From Microbacterium sediminis (GTDB lineage: Bacteria > Actinomycetota > Actinomycetes > Actinomycetales > Microbacteriaceae): DNA of 64,000 nucleotides. The position numbers were made by a program, and so were the translations under genes. This document shows, one piece after another, positions 1-8,066 of this stretch (its first letter is position 1; each line of letters starts with the position of its first letter). The stretch covers positions 1,488,001 through 1,552,000 of the forward strand of contig NZ_CP038256.1 of the NCBI RefSeq assembly GCF_004564075.1. The letters run 5' to 3'. The notes under the pieces are model-generated. The model searched no databases. It was not told the DNA's origin and was given only the letters and a program-made list of their open reading frames with translations.

Positions 1-1709
1 ACGATCTGGCGCGCGAGGTCGTTGATCGAGGCGACGGCGTGCTCCTCGGTGCGGGCCGGGAAGTCGCGCGCGAGCAGCTCGCCCGCCAGCGTGCGGTACG
101 CGGCCGGTGTGCCCTCGACCACGGCGAGGGCCCACCCGGGCCGCGAGCGATCGGTCGCCTCGAGCGTGGCGCGCACGGCCTCGAGCGCCGGGTGGTGGAA
201 CGGCACGGCCAGCGCGCGCAGGAACAGCTCGGGGTCGACGCGGTGGCCGTACTGCAGGAACCCCGTGAGGGCGTCGCGCTCGCGCGCCACGGCCACCGTG
301 CGGGGCAGCGCGGCCAGCGTCACGGCGGGTGCGGCCACCGCCGGCTCCGCCGCCTCGGCGCGCCCCGTGCGCGCCTCGCGCCCGTTCGCCGCGGCGCGTC
401 GCTGCACCTCCTGGTGCACCTCGCGCGGGTCCATGCCCAGGCGCCGGGCGAGCACGCGCTCGTAGCCCGGCTGCAGCAGCCGGTCGCGGATCTCGGCCAC
501 GATGGGCGCGGCCGAGCGCAGCGCCCCCACGCGCCCCTCCACGGTGCCGAGGTCGAAGCCGGAGATGCGGCGATCGATCATGAACTCGAACATGGGCACC
601 TTGTGGTCCATGAGCGCGCGCACGGCGCCGTCGCCGCGCTGCAGCCGCAGATCGCACGGGTCCAGCCCGTCGGGCGCGACGGCCACGAAGCTCTGCGCGT
701 TGAAGCGCTTCTCCTCCGCGAAGGCGCGCACCGCCGCCTTCTGACCGGCCTCGTCGGGATCGAACGTGAACACGACCTCGCCCGAGGCGTCGTCGTCGCC
801 CATCACGCGCCGCAGCACCGTCACGTGCTCGGAGCCGAAGGCCGTGCCGCAGGTGGCGATCGCCGTCGTCACGCCGGCGAGGTGGCACGCCATGACGTCG
901 GTGTAGCCCTCCACCACGACGACGCGCTTGGGATCGCCGCGCGAGATGTCGCGCTTGGCCAGATCGAGGCCGTACAGCACCTGGTTCTTCTTGTAGATCG
1001 GCGTCTCGGGCGTGTTCAGGTACTTGGGGCCCTGGTCGTCGTCGTAGAGCTTGCGGGCGCCGAAGCCGATCGTCTGGCCCGTGACGTCGCGGATCGGCCA
1101 CATCACCCGCCCGCGGAACCGGTCGTACACCCCGCCGCGCTGGTTGGTCGAGACCAGGCCCGCGGTGGTCAGCTCCTCGCGCGTGAAGCCCTGCTTCGTG
1201 AGCGCGTGCAGCATCGCGTCCCAGCCCTTGGGCGCGTAGCCGACGCCGAAGTGCGCCGCCGCGGCCGGATCGAAGCCGCGCTCGCCCAGAAAGCGGCGGG
1301 CGGTCTCGGCCTCGGGCGTGACGAGCTGCGCACGGAAGAACTCCGCGGCGGCGGCGTTGGCCGCCAGCAGCCGGGCGCGGCCCGAGGTCTCGGGCGCGGG
1401 GCCGCCGTCCTCGTAGTGCAGCGTGATGCCCACGCGGGCCGCGAGCTTCTCGACCGCCTCGGTGAAGGAGAGGTGGTCCATCTGCCGCAGGAAGCTGTAC
1501 ACGTCGCCCGACTCGCCGCAGCCGAAGCAGTGGTAGTAGCCGTGCTGGGGGCGCACGTGGAAGCTCGGCGACTTCTCGTCGTGGAAGGGGCACAGGCCCT
1601 TGAGCGATCCCACACCGGCGGACTTCAGCGCGACCCGCTCCCCGATGATGTCGGCGATGTTGGTGCGGGCCTTGACCTCGTCGACGTCGGCTTGACGGAT
1701 GCGCGGCAT
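1..1709 (-). CDS. dnaG: DNA primase DnaG (3' end missing)
   Basis: DnaG makes the RNA primers for Okazaki fragments and works with DnaB at the fork. The N-terminus carries the CHC2 zinc finger (CPFHDEKSPSF, then YHCFGCGESGD about 20 residues on, roughly residues 40-65), followed by the primase/Toprim core. The frame stays open to base 1, so about 569 residues are present and the last ~50 (the DnaB-interacting end) lie outside the window. The ATG at 1709 begins one base after the dgt stop, so dnaG is the distal gene of a dusB-dgt-dnaG operon. High confidence in identity; truncated only by the window edge. Confidence 0.95.
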   Translation of the reverse strand, partial: MPRIRQADVDEVKARTNIADIIGERVALKSAGVGSLKGLCPFHDEKSPSFHVRPQHGYYHCFGCGESGDVYSFLRQMDHLSFTEAVEKLAARVGITLHYEDGGPAPETSGRARLLAANAAAAEFFRAQLVTPEAETARRFLGERGFDPAAAAHFGVGYAPKGWDAMLHALTKQGFTREELTTAGLVSTNQRGGVYDRFRGRVMWPIRDVTGQTIGFGARKLYDDDQGPKYLNTPETPIYKKNQVLYGLDLAKRDISRGDPKRVVVVEGYTDVMACHLAGVTTAIATCGTAFGSEHVTVLRRVMGDDDASGEVVFTFDPDEAGQKAAVRAFAEEKRFNAQSFVAVAPDGLDPCDLRLQRGDGAVRALMDHKVPMFEFMIDRRISGFDLGTVEGRVGALRSAAPIVAEIRDRLLQPGYERVLARRLGMDPREVHQEVQRRAAANGREARTGRAEAAEPAVAAPAVTLAALPRTVAVARERDALTGFLQYGHRVDPELFLRALAVPFHHPALEAVRATLEATDRSRPGWALAVVEGTPAAYRTLAGELLARDFPARTEEHAVASINDLARQI

Positions 1710-1710
1710 C

Positions 1711-3084
1711 TCAGCGTGCCCCTGCCGCCAGGCCGACCCCCGGGCGCGTGCGCCCGTCGTGCCGATCGTGGCGCGACGACCAGATGCCGACCTCGCGGGG
1801 ATCGATCTCGCCGACCAGCCGGTTGTGCCACTCGACCGCCGTCTGGTCGGTGAGGCTGGCGATCTGGTCCACGATCACGCGCTTGCGGGCCGCGTCGGTG
1901 TCGGCGGCGTGGAAGTCGGCGGCGAAGGCCGGCTCCAGCGCCTCGGCGCCGGTGGACCACAGCGTGTCGGTGGACAGCAGCGCCTCGGCGATGCGCTTGA
2001 GCACCCGGCGCTGCTCCTTGTAGACGCCCTTGCGGGCGTCGATCGTGACGATCGTGGCGCCCATGAGGCCCTTGAGCACGGCGATCTCGACCTCGATCAC
2101 GCGCGGCACGATGACGTGCGCCTGATACCGGGCCAGCGACTCCCCCGGGTACGCCTCGCGCGTGGCGCTGACCGCGGCGCGGGCGAAGCGGCCGATGAGG
2201 TCGCTGGTGAGGTTCTTCAGCCGCGCGAGGTCGGCGCGCGAGCGGTCGAAGCTGCGCAGCCACATCGGCTGGCGCGTGAGGCGGTAAAGGCCGTCGGCGA
2301 GCTCGTCGCGCGTGTACTCGTAGCCGACCCACTGCTGGATCTGGCCGATGAGCGGGTGGTGCTCGACGGGATCGCTCAGCCGCGCCAGGTCGAGATAGCC
2401 GTTGAGCACGGCGTCCTCGAAGTCGTGCACCGAGTAAGCGATGTCGTCGGAGAGGTCCATCACCTCGGCCTCGATGCAGCGCAGCCGCCCGGTCGCGCCC
2501 TGCCGCATCCAGTGGAAGACATCCTCGTCCTCGGGGTACACGCCGAACTTCAGGCGTCCGCCGGGGTCGGGCAGGGGGTTGTCGACCGTCCACGGGTACT
2601 TGCACGTGGCGTCGATGCTGGCCCGGGTGAGGTTGAGGCCGTACGAGCGGCCGTCCTCCTCGATCTTCGCCTCGAGGCGCGTGAGGATGCGCAGGCTCTG
2701 GGCGTTGCCCTCGAACCCGCCCACGTCGGCGGCCCACTCGTTCAGCGCCCGCTCGCCGTTGTGGCCGAAGGGCGGGTGGCCCAGGTCGTGGCTGAGGCAC
2801 GCCGTATCGACGACGTCGGCGGCGAGGCCCAGCGCGTTGCCGATCTCGCGGCCCACCTGCGCCACCTCGAGCGAGTGGGTCAGCCGGTTGCGCGCGAAAT
2901 CGGCGGGGCTGGCCGGGCTGAGCACCTGGGTCTTGGCGGCCAGGCGCCGCAGGCCCGCCGAGTGCAGCACGCGCGCGCGGTCGCGCGCGAAGTCGTCACG
3001 CTCCGATCGGTGCTTCTCGTGGAAGAAGCGCTCGGCGTCGGCGTCGCTGTAGCCCGGATGACGGGCAGCCGCCTCAGCCACCAC
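1711..3084 (-). CDS. dgt: Deoxyguanosinetriphosphate triphosphohydrolase-like protein (HD domain)
   Basis: Dgt-family enzymes hydrolyse dNTPs to deoxynucleoside plus triphosphate and help balance dNTP pools. The HD-domain metal site is visible as RLTHSLEVAQV (~residue 65) and LSHDLGHPPFGHNGE (~residue 100), with the Dgt-type C-terminal region after it; about 457 aa, close to the usual 420-460 for the actinobacterial type. There is no ATG near the homologous start; a GTG-GTG pair at 3084/3081 is the only sensible choice, overlapping the end of dusB by about 10 bases, so translation is probably coupled. The neighbour dnaG fits a replication/nucleotide operon. Confidence 0.9.
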   Translation of the reverse strand: MVAEAAARHPGYSDADAERFFHEKHRSERDDFARDRARVLHSAGLRRLAAKTQVLSPASPADFARNRLTHSLEVAQVGREIGNALGLAADVVDTACLSHDLGHPPFGHNGERALNEWAADVGGFEGNAQSLRILTRLEAKIEEDGRSYGLNLTRASIDATCKYPWTVDNPLPDPGGRLKFGVYPEDEDVFHWMRQGATGRLRCIEAEVMDLSDDIAYSVHDFEDAVLNGYLDLARLSDPVEHHPLIGQIQQWVGYEYTRDELADGLYRLTRQPMWLRSFDRSRADLARLKNLTSDLIGRFARAAVSATREAYPGESLARYQAHVIVPRVIEVEIAVLKGLMGATIVTIDARKGVYKEQRRVLKRIAEALLSTDTLWSTGAEALEPAFAADFHAADTDAARKRVIVDQIASLTDQTAVEWHNRLVGEIDPREVGIWSSRHDRHDGRTRPGVGLAAGAR

Positions 3085-4249
3085 TGGTGTCCAGCTCCGC
3101 GTCCGCGAGCTCACGGGTGGCCGAGTCGTCCATCGTGCGCGACTCGAGCCAGCGGTCCGGCAGCACGGTGCGCTTGGGGCGCCCGGCCCGGCCCCGCTGG
3201 CCCTCGGCCGCGTCGCCCGGGTACGGCGCGTCGAGGTCGAGCTGCTCGATGAGCGAGTCGATGTGGGCCAGGCTCGTGACCTGGGCGAACTGGCCGCGCA
3301 GGTCGCCGCCCACCGGGTAGCCCTTGAAGTACCAGGCGGCGTGCTTGCGGATGTCGCGGCAGCCGCGCTCCTCGCTCTCGAAGAACTCCACGAGCAGCTC
3401 GGCGTGCCGGCGGAACGCGTTCGCGACGAAGCCGAGCGTCGCGTCCACGCGCGTGCCCTCGCCGCCGAACGCCGCGGCGAGCTCGCCGAACAGCCACGGG
3501 CGCCCCAGGCAGCCGCGGCCCACCACGACGCCGTCACAGCCGGTCTCGTCCATCATCCGCACCGCGTCGGCGGCGCTCCAGATGTCGCCGTTGCCGAGCA
3601 CGGGGATGCTCGTGACGGTCTCCTTGAGCTTGGCGATCGCCGACCAGTCGGCGTGCCCCGAGTAGAACTCATTCGCCGTGCGCGCGTGCAGCGCGACGGC
3701 CTTAACGCCCTCATCCTCGGCGATCTTCGCCGCGTCCAGGTACGTGAGGTGATCGGCGTCGATGCCCTTGCGCATCTTCACGGTCACGGGCAGCCCGCCC
3801 GCGCCCTCCACCGCGCCGCGCACGATCGAGCGGAACAGGTCGAGCTTCCACGGCAGTGCGGATCCGCCGCCCTTGCGGGTGACCTTGGGCACCGGGCAGC
3901 CGAAGTTGAGGTCGATGTGATCGGCCCGGTCCTCCTCGGCGATGAGCCGTGCGGCCTCGCGCGTGTAGTGCGGGTCGACGCCGTAGAGCTGGATCGACCG
4001 CGGCGTCTCGGACTCGTGGAACTGCACGAGCCGCATCGTCACCGGGTTGCGCTCCACGAGCGCGCGCGTGGTGATCATCTCGCTCACGTACAGCCCGGCG
4101 CCGTACTCGCGGCACAGGCGCCGGAAGGCCGTGTTCGTGATGCCCGCCATCGGGGCCAGCACGACCGGCACATCCGAGCGGATGTCGCCGATCTGCAGCC
4201 CGCGGGTGTGCGCGGGAGCGGTCGGAGCATCGGCGAGTACGGGGGTCAC
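3074..4249 (-). CDS. dusB: tRNA-dihydrouridine synthase (DusB type)
   Basis: FMN-dependent reduction of uridine to dihydrouridine in tRNA. A TIM barrel with the family signatures: APMAGITNTAFR at the N-terminus (~residue 33), INLxFGCP-like DLNFGCPVPKVTRKGGGSA with the catalytic Cys (~residue 117), and GNGDI/GRGCLGRPW phosphate-binding motifs near residues 215-245. 391 aa, normal length. The start is GTG at 4249; an AAGAAT box ends exactly six bases upstream, so the transcript may be leaderless. First gene of dusB-dgt-dnaG, divergent from the peroxidase gene. Confidence 0.93.
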   Translation of the reverse strand: MTPVLADAPTAPAHTRGLQIGDIRSDVPVVLAPMAGITNTAFRRLCREYGAGLYVSEMITTRALVERNPVTMRLVQFHESETPRSIQLYGVDPHYTREAARLIAEEDRADHIDLNFGCPVPKVTRKGGGSALPWKLDLFRSIVRGAVEGAGGLPVTVKMRKGIDADHLTYLDAAKIAEDEGVKAVALHARTANEFYSGHADWSAIAKLKETVTSIPVLGNGDIWSAADAVRMMDETGCDGVVVGRGCLGRPWLFGELAAAFGGEGTRVDATLGFVANAFRRHAELLVEFFESEERGCRDIRKHAAWYFKGYPVGGDLRGQFAQVTSLAHIDSLIEQLDLDAPYPGDAAEGQRGRAGRPKRTVLPDRWLESRTMDDSATRELADAELDTSGG

Positions 4250-4255
4250 GCGTCC

Positions 4256-4261
4256 ATTCTT
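4256..4261 (-). promoter_or_regulatory. Candidate -10 box of dusB (leaderless)
   Basis: AAGAAT on the minus strand, six bases before the dusB GTG. This spacing puts +1 on the start codon. No convincing -35. Confidence 0.4.
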
Positions 4262-4293
4262 TCAGAACCGGCCTGGGCGAAGGCGAAGCGGCC

Positions 4294-4299
4294 TAGAGT
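4294..4299 (+). promoter_or_regulatory. Candidate -10 box upstream of the peroxidase uORF
   Basis: TAGAGT followed by six bases and then the ATG of a 10-codon upstream ORF. This predicts a leaderless transcript beginning at 4306. Confidence 0.45.
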
Positions 4300-4305
4300 G
4301 GCGGC

Positions 4306-4338
4306 ATGCGATGCACCGAACGAACGAAGGCGAGCTGA
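4306..4338 (+). CDS. Possible 10-residue upstream ORF before the peroxidase gene
   Basis: ATG at 4306, TGA at 4336-4338, translating to MRCTERTKAS. It starts exactly where a TAGAGT-driven transcript would begin and ends two bases before the GTG of the peroxidase gene, so ribosomes terminating here could reinitiate. A Cys codon sits at position 3. The coding status is inferred only from position; it could equally be a plain 5' leader containing the AAGG ribosome-binding site. Confidence 0.35.
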   Translation: MRCTERTKAS

Positions 4339-4339
4339 C

Positions 4340-4834
4340 GTGAGCGACCCCGTGGACCTTCACCGCATCCCGTTCGCCGACGCCGAGGGCGCCGAGCGCA
4401 CGCTCGCCGACTACGCTCCCGGCCCCGTTCTCGTCGTGAACGTCGCCTCGAAGTGCGGCCTCACGCCCCAGTACGAGCAGCTCGAGCAGCTGCAGCGCAC
4501 CTACGGCGACCGTGGGCTGACCGTGCTCGGCTTCCCGTGCAACCAGTTCATGGGCCAGGAGCCGGGCTCGATCGACGAGATCCTCGACTACTGCGCCACG
4601 ACCTGGGGCGTCTCGTTCCCGATCAACGACAAGATCAACGTCAACGGTCGTCACGCGCACCCGCTGTACAAGGCCCTCAAGAAGACGAAGGACGCCCACG
4701 GCCTCGCCGGACCGATCGCGTGGAACTTCGAGAAGTTCCTCATCGCGCCCGACGGATCGGTCACCCGCTTCCGCCCGCCGGTCAAGCCCGACGCCCCCGA
4801 GGTGATCGCCGCGATCGAGGCCGCGCTGGCCTAG
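4340..4834 (+). CDS. Glutathione peroxidase-family (thioredoxin-dependent) peroxidase
   Basis: Reduces hydrogen or lipid peroxides. In bacteria without glutathione such enzymes usually take electrons from thioredoxin or mycothiol-linked systems. The GPx motifs are clear: NVASKCGLT with the peroxidatic Cys (residue ~39, a Cys rather than selenocysteine), GFPCNQF (~64-70) with a second Cys that could act as resolving residue, and WNFEKFL (~131) with the catalytic Trp/Asn. 164 aa, normal length. The GTG start at 4340 has AAGG upstream. It lies alone between divergent dusB and the convergent DsbA-family gene. Confidence 0.92.
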   Translation: MSDPVDLHRIPFADAEGAERTLADYAPGPVLVVNVASKCGLTPQYEQLEQLQRTYGDRGLTVLGFPCNQFMGQEPGSIDEILDYCATTWGVSFPINDKINVNGRHAHPLYKALKKTKDAHGLAGPIAWNFEKFLIAPDGSVTRFRPPVKPDAPEVIAAIEAALA

Positions 4835-4860
4835 CGCCGCGGTCGAGGCCTGCGCCGGCG

Positions 4861-5529
4861 TCAGGCCTGTTTCTCGGCCCAGACCTGGCGGGCGACCTGC
4901 GCGAACGCCTCGGGCGGCTGCGCGCCGCTGACACCGTACTTCCCGTCGATCACGAAGAAGGGCACGCCGTTGATCCCATAGGCCTGCGCCTGCGCCTGGT
5001 CCGCGCGCACGGCGTCGAGGTAGGCGTCCGACTCCAGCGCGTCGCGCGCGGCGACCGGGTCGAGCCCGACCTCCTCCGCCATCGCCACGAGCTCGTCGAT
5101 GCGGCCCACGTGGCGCCCCTCGACGAAGTACGCGCTCAGCAGGCGCTCCTTCATCTCGAGCTGCTTGCCATGCGCCTTGGCGAAGTGGATCAGCTCGTGC
5201 GCCTTGACCGTGTTGGTGTGCTGCTGCAGGTCGAAGCGATAGTGCAGCCCCGCGCCCTCGGCGATCTGGGCGACGCGCTCGTTCATCGCGCGCGCCTCGT
5301 CGATGCCGATGCCCTTGCGCTCGGCGAGGAACTCGGCCGAGCTGCCCTCGAAGTCGACGGGCGTGTCGGGCGAGAGCTCGAAGGAGTGATACTCGATCTC
5401 CACGCGCGGAGCGTCGTCGTCGCCGGCCGTCTCGGCGAGCCCCTTCTCCAGGTTCCGCTTGCCGATGTAGCACCACGGGCAGGCGATGTCGCTCCAGATG
5501 TCGATCTTCAGGGGTGCGCGAGAGGTCAT
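4861..5529 (-). CDS. DsbA-family oxidoreductase (FrnE-like)
   Basis: Thioredoxin-fold protein of the DsbA/FrnE family with the active-site pair SDIACPWCYIGK (Cys17 and Cys20 from the ATG at 5529) and the cis-Pro region GINGVPFFVIDGKYGVSGAQ near residue 175. About 222 aa. There is no signal peptide, so it is probably a cytoplasmic disulfide isomerase or oxidoreductase. An FrnE role in polyketide metabolism is not implied, since no such genes are nearby. Convergent with the peroxidase gene, 26 bp apart; both are redox proteins, but a functional link is only a guess. Confidence 0.9.
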   Translation of the reverse strand: MTSRAPLKIDIWSDIACPWCYIGKRNLEKGLAETAGDDDAPRVEIEYHSFELSPDTPVDFEGSSAEFLAERKGIGIDEARAMNERVAQIAEGAGLHYRFDLQQHTNTVKAHELIHFAKAHGKQLEMKERLLSAYFVEGRHVGRIDELVAMAEEVGLDPVAARDALESDAYLDAVRADQAQAQAYGINGVPFFVIDGKYGVSGAQPPEAFAQVARQVWAEKQA

Positions 5530-5575
5530 ATGGATCCCAACGCTCGATGCGTGCGCATATTCCGGGCCGGCCGGA

Positions 5576-6379
5576 TCAGGACGCCGTCGGCCTGTCGATC
5601 GCCCCGCCGAACCGGCGGTCGCGGTCGAGGTAGAGCTGGATCGCGTGCCACAGGTCCGTGCGCGAGAAGTCGGGCCACAGCGTGTCGAGGAAGACCATCT
5701 CGGCGTACGCCGACTCCCACAGCATGAAGTTCGACGTGCGCTGCTCGCCGCTGGAGCGCACGAACAGGTCGACATCGGGCATGTCGGGCACGTAGAGGTG
5801 CCGCTGCACCGTCTTCTCGGTGATCGCGGAGGGGCTGATGCGGCCGGCGCGCGCGTCCTCGGCGATCTGCCGGATCGCATCGACGATCTCGTTGCGGCCG
5901 CCGTAGTTGACGCACATCGACAGGGTGAGGACGTCGTTGCCCTCGGTGAGCCGCTCGGCCGCCTGCAGCTCGCTGAGCACCGAGCGCCACAGCCGCGGCT
6001 TGCGCCCCGCCCAGCGCACCCGCACGCCCCACTCGTTGAGCTGATCGCGCCGACGGCGCAGCACGTCGCGGTTGAAGCCCATGAGGAAGCGGACCTCGTC
6101 GGGCGAGCGCCGCCAGTTCTCGGTCGAGAAGGCGTAGAGCGAGAGGTGCTTGACCCCGGCCTGGATCGCGCCCGCCACGACGTCGAGGATCACGGCCTCG
6201 CCGGCCTTGTGCCCCTCGATGCGCGAGAGCCCGCGGCGGTTGGCCCAGCGCCCGTTGCCGTCCATGACGATCGCGATGTGGTGGGGAACGCGGCCCTCGA
6301 ACGCCGGCGGCTGCTGCCCGGTCCAGTCGAGCGGGCGGGAGGGCTCGGCCTCCTTGGTCGTGAACGGCTTGGGGCTCAA
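5576..6379 (-). CDS. uppS: Isoprenyl transferase (undecaprenyl/decaprenyl diphosphate synthase)
   Basis: Cis-prenyl chain elongation making the lipid carrier for peptidoglycan and glycan synthesis. Family motifs: [13 protein letters not shown] with the catalytic Asp (~residue 40), [13 protein letters not shown] (~95-107), and the C-terminal [19 protein letters not shown] motif. 267 aa from a TTG at 6379 that overlaps the recO stop codon (TTGA), with GGAGGG just upstream inside recO. An upstream in-frame start at 6430 lies well inside recO and is less likely. Part of a recO-uppS operon. Confidence 0.93.
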   Translation of the reverse strand: MSPKPFTTKEAEPSRPLDWTGQQPPAFEGRVPHHIAIVMDGNGRWANRRGLSRIEGHKAGEAVILDVVAGAIQAGVKHLSLYAFSTENWRRSPDEVRFLMGFNRDVLRRRRDQLNEWGVRVRWAGRKPRLWRSVLSELQAAERLTEGNDVLTLSMCVNYGGRNEIVDAIRQIAEDARAGRISPSAITEKTVQRHLYVPDMPDVDLFVRSSGEQRTSNFMLWESAYAEMVFLDTLWPDFSRTDLWHAIQLYLDRDRRFGGAIDRPTAS

Positions 6380-7104
6380 CGCTTCCCTCCCACGTGCGAG
6401 AGCGCGCGCAGGCCGCGCTCGAGGTGCCACTGGACGTATGCCGACACGAGCCCCGACGCGGCGGCGAGCTCCCGCTCGGCGGCCGCGTCGACCACGGCCC
6501 AGTCGCCCGCCAACAGCGCGCGCAGCAGCTCGAGCGTGCGCGCGTCGATCCGCGGGCTGCCCGCCGGCGCGCAGCGGGCGCAGACGGTGCCGCCGAGCTG
6601 CGAGACAAAGGCGTCGTGCGGGCCGGGCGAGCCGCAGCGCGCGCAGTCGCCCAGCGCCGGCGCCCAGCCGGCCAGCGACATCGCCCGCAGCAGGTACGAG
6701 CTCATGGTCGCGCCGTCGGCGTGCTCGCCGCGTGAGAGCGAGCGGAGCGCGCCGACGAGCAGATAGAAGTGATCCGGGTTCGCCTCGTTCTCGTTGAGGC
6801 GATCGGCCGCCTCCACCATCGCGCTCGCGGCGGTGTATCGGTCGTAGTCCCCGGCGATGTCGGCGCCGTACGAGCCGAGCGACTCGACCTGCTGCACGAT
6901 GTCGAGGCTCCGCCCCGCATACAGCTGCACGTCGACGACCATGAACGGCTCCAGGCGCGCGCCGAACTTCGACGAGGTGCGCCGCACCCCCTTGGCGACC
7001 GCGCGGACCTTGCCGTGGCGGCGGCTCAGCATCGTGACGATCCGGTCGGCCTCGCCCAGCTTGTGGGTGCGCAGCACGACGGCTTCGTCTCGATAGGTGG
7101 GCAC
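6376..7104 (-). CDS. recO: DNA repair protein RecO
   Basis: RecO anneals single strands and loads RecA on SSB-coated DNA in the RecFOR pathway. 242 aa: N-terminal OB fold ([20 protein letters not shown], residues 4-23), then the helical domain and a C-terminal zinc-binding element with CARCGSP and CARCAP pairs near residues 155-180. GTG start at 7104; a GATAAT box at 7110-7115 suggests a near-leaderless transcript. Translationally coupled to uppS. Confidence 0.93.
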   Translation of the reverse strand: MPTYRDEAVVLRTHKLGEADRIVTMLSRRHGKVRAVAKGVRRTSSKFGARLEPFMVVDVQLYAGRSLDIVQQVESLGSYGADIAGDYDRYTAASAMVEAADRLNENEANPDHFYLLVGALRSLSRGEHADGATMSSYLLRAMSLAGWAPALGDCARCGSPGPHDAFVSQLGGTVCARCAPAGSPRIDARTLELLRALLAGDWAVVDAAAERELAAASGLVSAYVQWHLERGLRALSHVGGKR

Positions 7105-7109
7105 ACTCG

Positions 7110-7115
7110 ATTATC
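7110..7115 (-). promoter_or_regulatory. Candidate -10 box of recO
   Basis: GATAAT five bases before the recO GTG; consistent with a very short or absent 5' leader. Confidence 0.4.
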
Positions 7116-7174
7116 CGCCCGGATCATGCGCGCGGCCTGGAGGCGCGACGTGCGCCGGCTGGCACGATGGAGGC

Positions 7175-7966
7175 GTGGACGCTCCCCTCTTCGTCATCCC
7201 GCTGTGGGCCGACCTCCTGGCCGTCGCCCTCGGCGGCATCCAGGGTGCCGTCTTCGCCGCGGGCTTCCAGGGGCAGCGCCGCCTCGACTGGCTCGGGGTC
7301 GCCCTCATCGGCATCATGCTCGGCATGGGCGGCGGTCTCATCCGCGATCTGCTGCTGAGCGTGACGCCCGCGACGCTGCAGTCGAACTGGTACCTGCTCA
7401 CGGCGGTCACCGCGTCGCTCGTCGGCATGCTCCTGGCCGGCGTCTTCCAGCGCCTGAACCGACTCATCATCGGCCTCGACGCCGTGGCGATGGGCCTGTT
7501 CGGCGCCGTCGGCACGTCGAAGGCGCTGGCGTACGGGCTGCCGATCGTGCCCGCCATCTTCGTCGGCGTCTGCGCCGCGGTGGGCGGCGGCATTATCCGC
7601 GACATCGCGATGGGGCTGCCGATCGCGATCATGCACGTCGGCTCGCTGTACGCGATCGCCGCGCTCGTGGGCAACGCCGCGCTCGCGGCCTCGTTCACGC
7701 TCGGCATGGAGATCGGCTGGGCCGCGGCGATCGGCGTCGTCGTGACCACCGTGATCCGCCTGCTCGCCGTGATCTTCGACGTCTCGCTCCCCGAGCAGCG
7801 GCGCATCCACCGCCGCAAGGTCGCCCTGGAGACCACCGCGATCCCGGTGATCACCACCCAGGAGGTTCGCGACGGCGCGGAGATCCCCCTGACGGGCGCG
7901 ATCATCCTGCCCGATGCCGCCGGCGCGCCGAAGCGGCGCCGGTTCCGCTGGCATCGGCGCCGCTAG
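7175..7966 (+). CDS. Trimeric intracellular cation (TRIC) channel-family membrane protein (UPF0126)
   Basis: Two repeats of the UPF0126/TRIC glycine-rich motif, GMGGGLIRD (~residue 47) and VGGGIIRD (~133), with about seven hydrophobic helices; prokaryotic members are cation channels. 263 aa, longer than the usual ~210 because of a hydrophilic C-terminal tail after residue ~205 ending in an Arg-rich stretch. GTG start at 7175 with GGAGG upstream. The TAG stop (7964-7966) lies inside the 6-bp target duplication of the IS481 element, so the insertion occurred at the very end of the gene and left it intact. Confidence 0.85.
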   Translation: MDAPLFVIPLWADLLAVALGGIQGAVFAAGFQGQRRLDWLGVALIGIMLGMGGGLIRDLLLSVTPATLQSNWYLLTAVTASLVGMLLAGVFQRLNRLIIGLDAVAMGLFGAVGTSKALAYGLPIVPAIFVGVCAAVGGGIIRDIAMGLPIAIMHVGSLYAIAALVGNAALAASFTLGMEIGWAAAIGVVVTTVIRLLAVIFDVSLPEQRRIHRRKVALETTAIPVITTQEVRDGAEIPLTGAIILPDAAGAPKRRRFRWHRRR

Positions 7967-7967
7967 A
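7962..7967. repeat. Target site duplication of the IS481 element, left copy
   Basis: GCTAGA directly left of the IS; the identical hexamer GCTAGA is at 9051-9056 directly right of it. Confidence 0.9.
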
Positions 7968-8011
7968 TGTACTCGGCAGAGACGTTGGTGACACGGGCGT
8001 TGTGAAAGGAG

Positions 8012-8066
8012 GAGACCTCCTGGCGTAGTGGAGCTGTCTAGTTCCCCACGTTGACCAGGAGGTCTC
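8012..8066 (+). promoter_or_regulatory. Hairpin masking the transposase ribosome-binding site
   Basis: GAGACCTCCTGG (8012-8023) is the perfect reverse complement of CCAGGAGGTCTC (8055-8066). The right arm contains the AGGAGG Shine-Dalgarno and abuts the GTG start at 8067. A competing small hairpin AGGAGG-AGA-CCTCCT uses the left arm. A transcript entering from outside the IS would carry both arms and hide the ribosome-binding site; one starting inside the loop would not. The structure is seen; the regulatory role is inferred. Confidence 0.65.

Noticed and set aside
39..1853. Long plus-strand frame antisense to dnaG and dgt
   Set aside because: Composition is that of the mirror frame of a GC-rich gene (Arg/His/Val/Ala-rich, no motifs). 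The DnaG zinc finger and core are on the minus strand.
7994..8066. A second small transposase ORF (OrfA) in the IS
   Set aside because: No open frame of useful length lies before 8067. IS481 elements carry one transposase gene, and its HTH is present in it.
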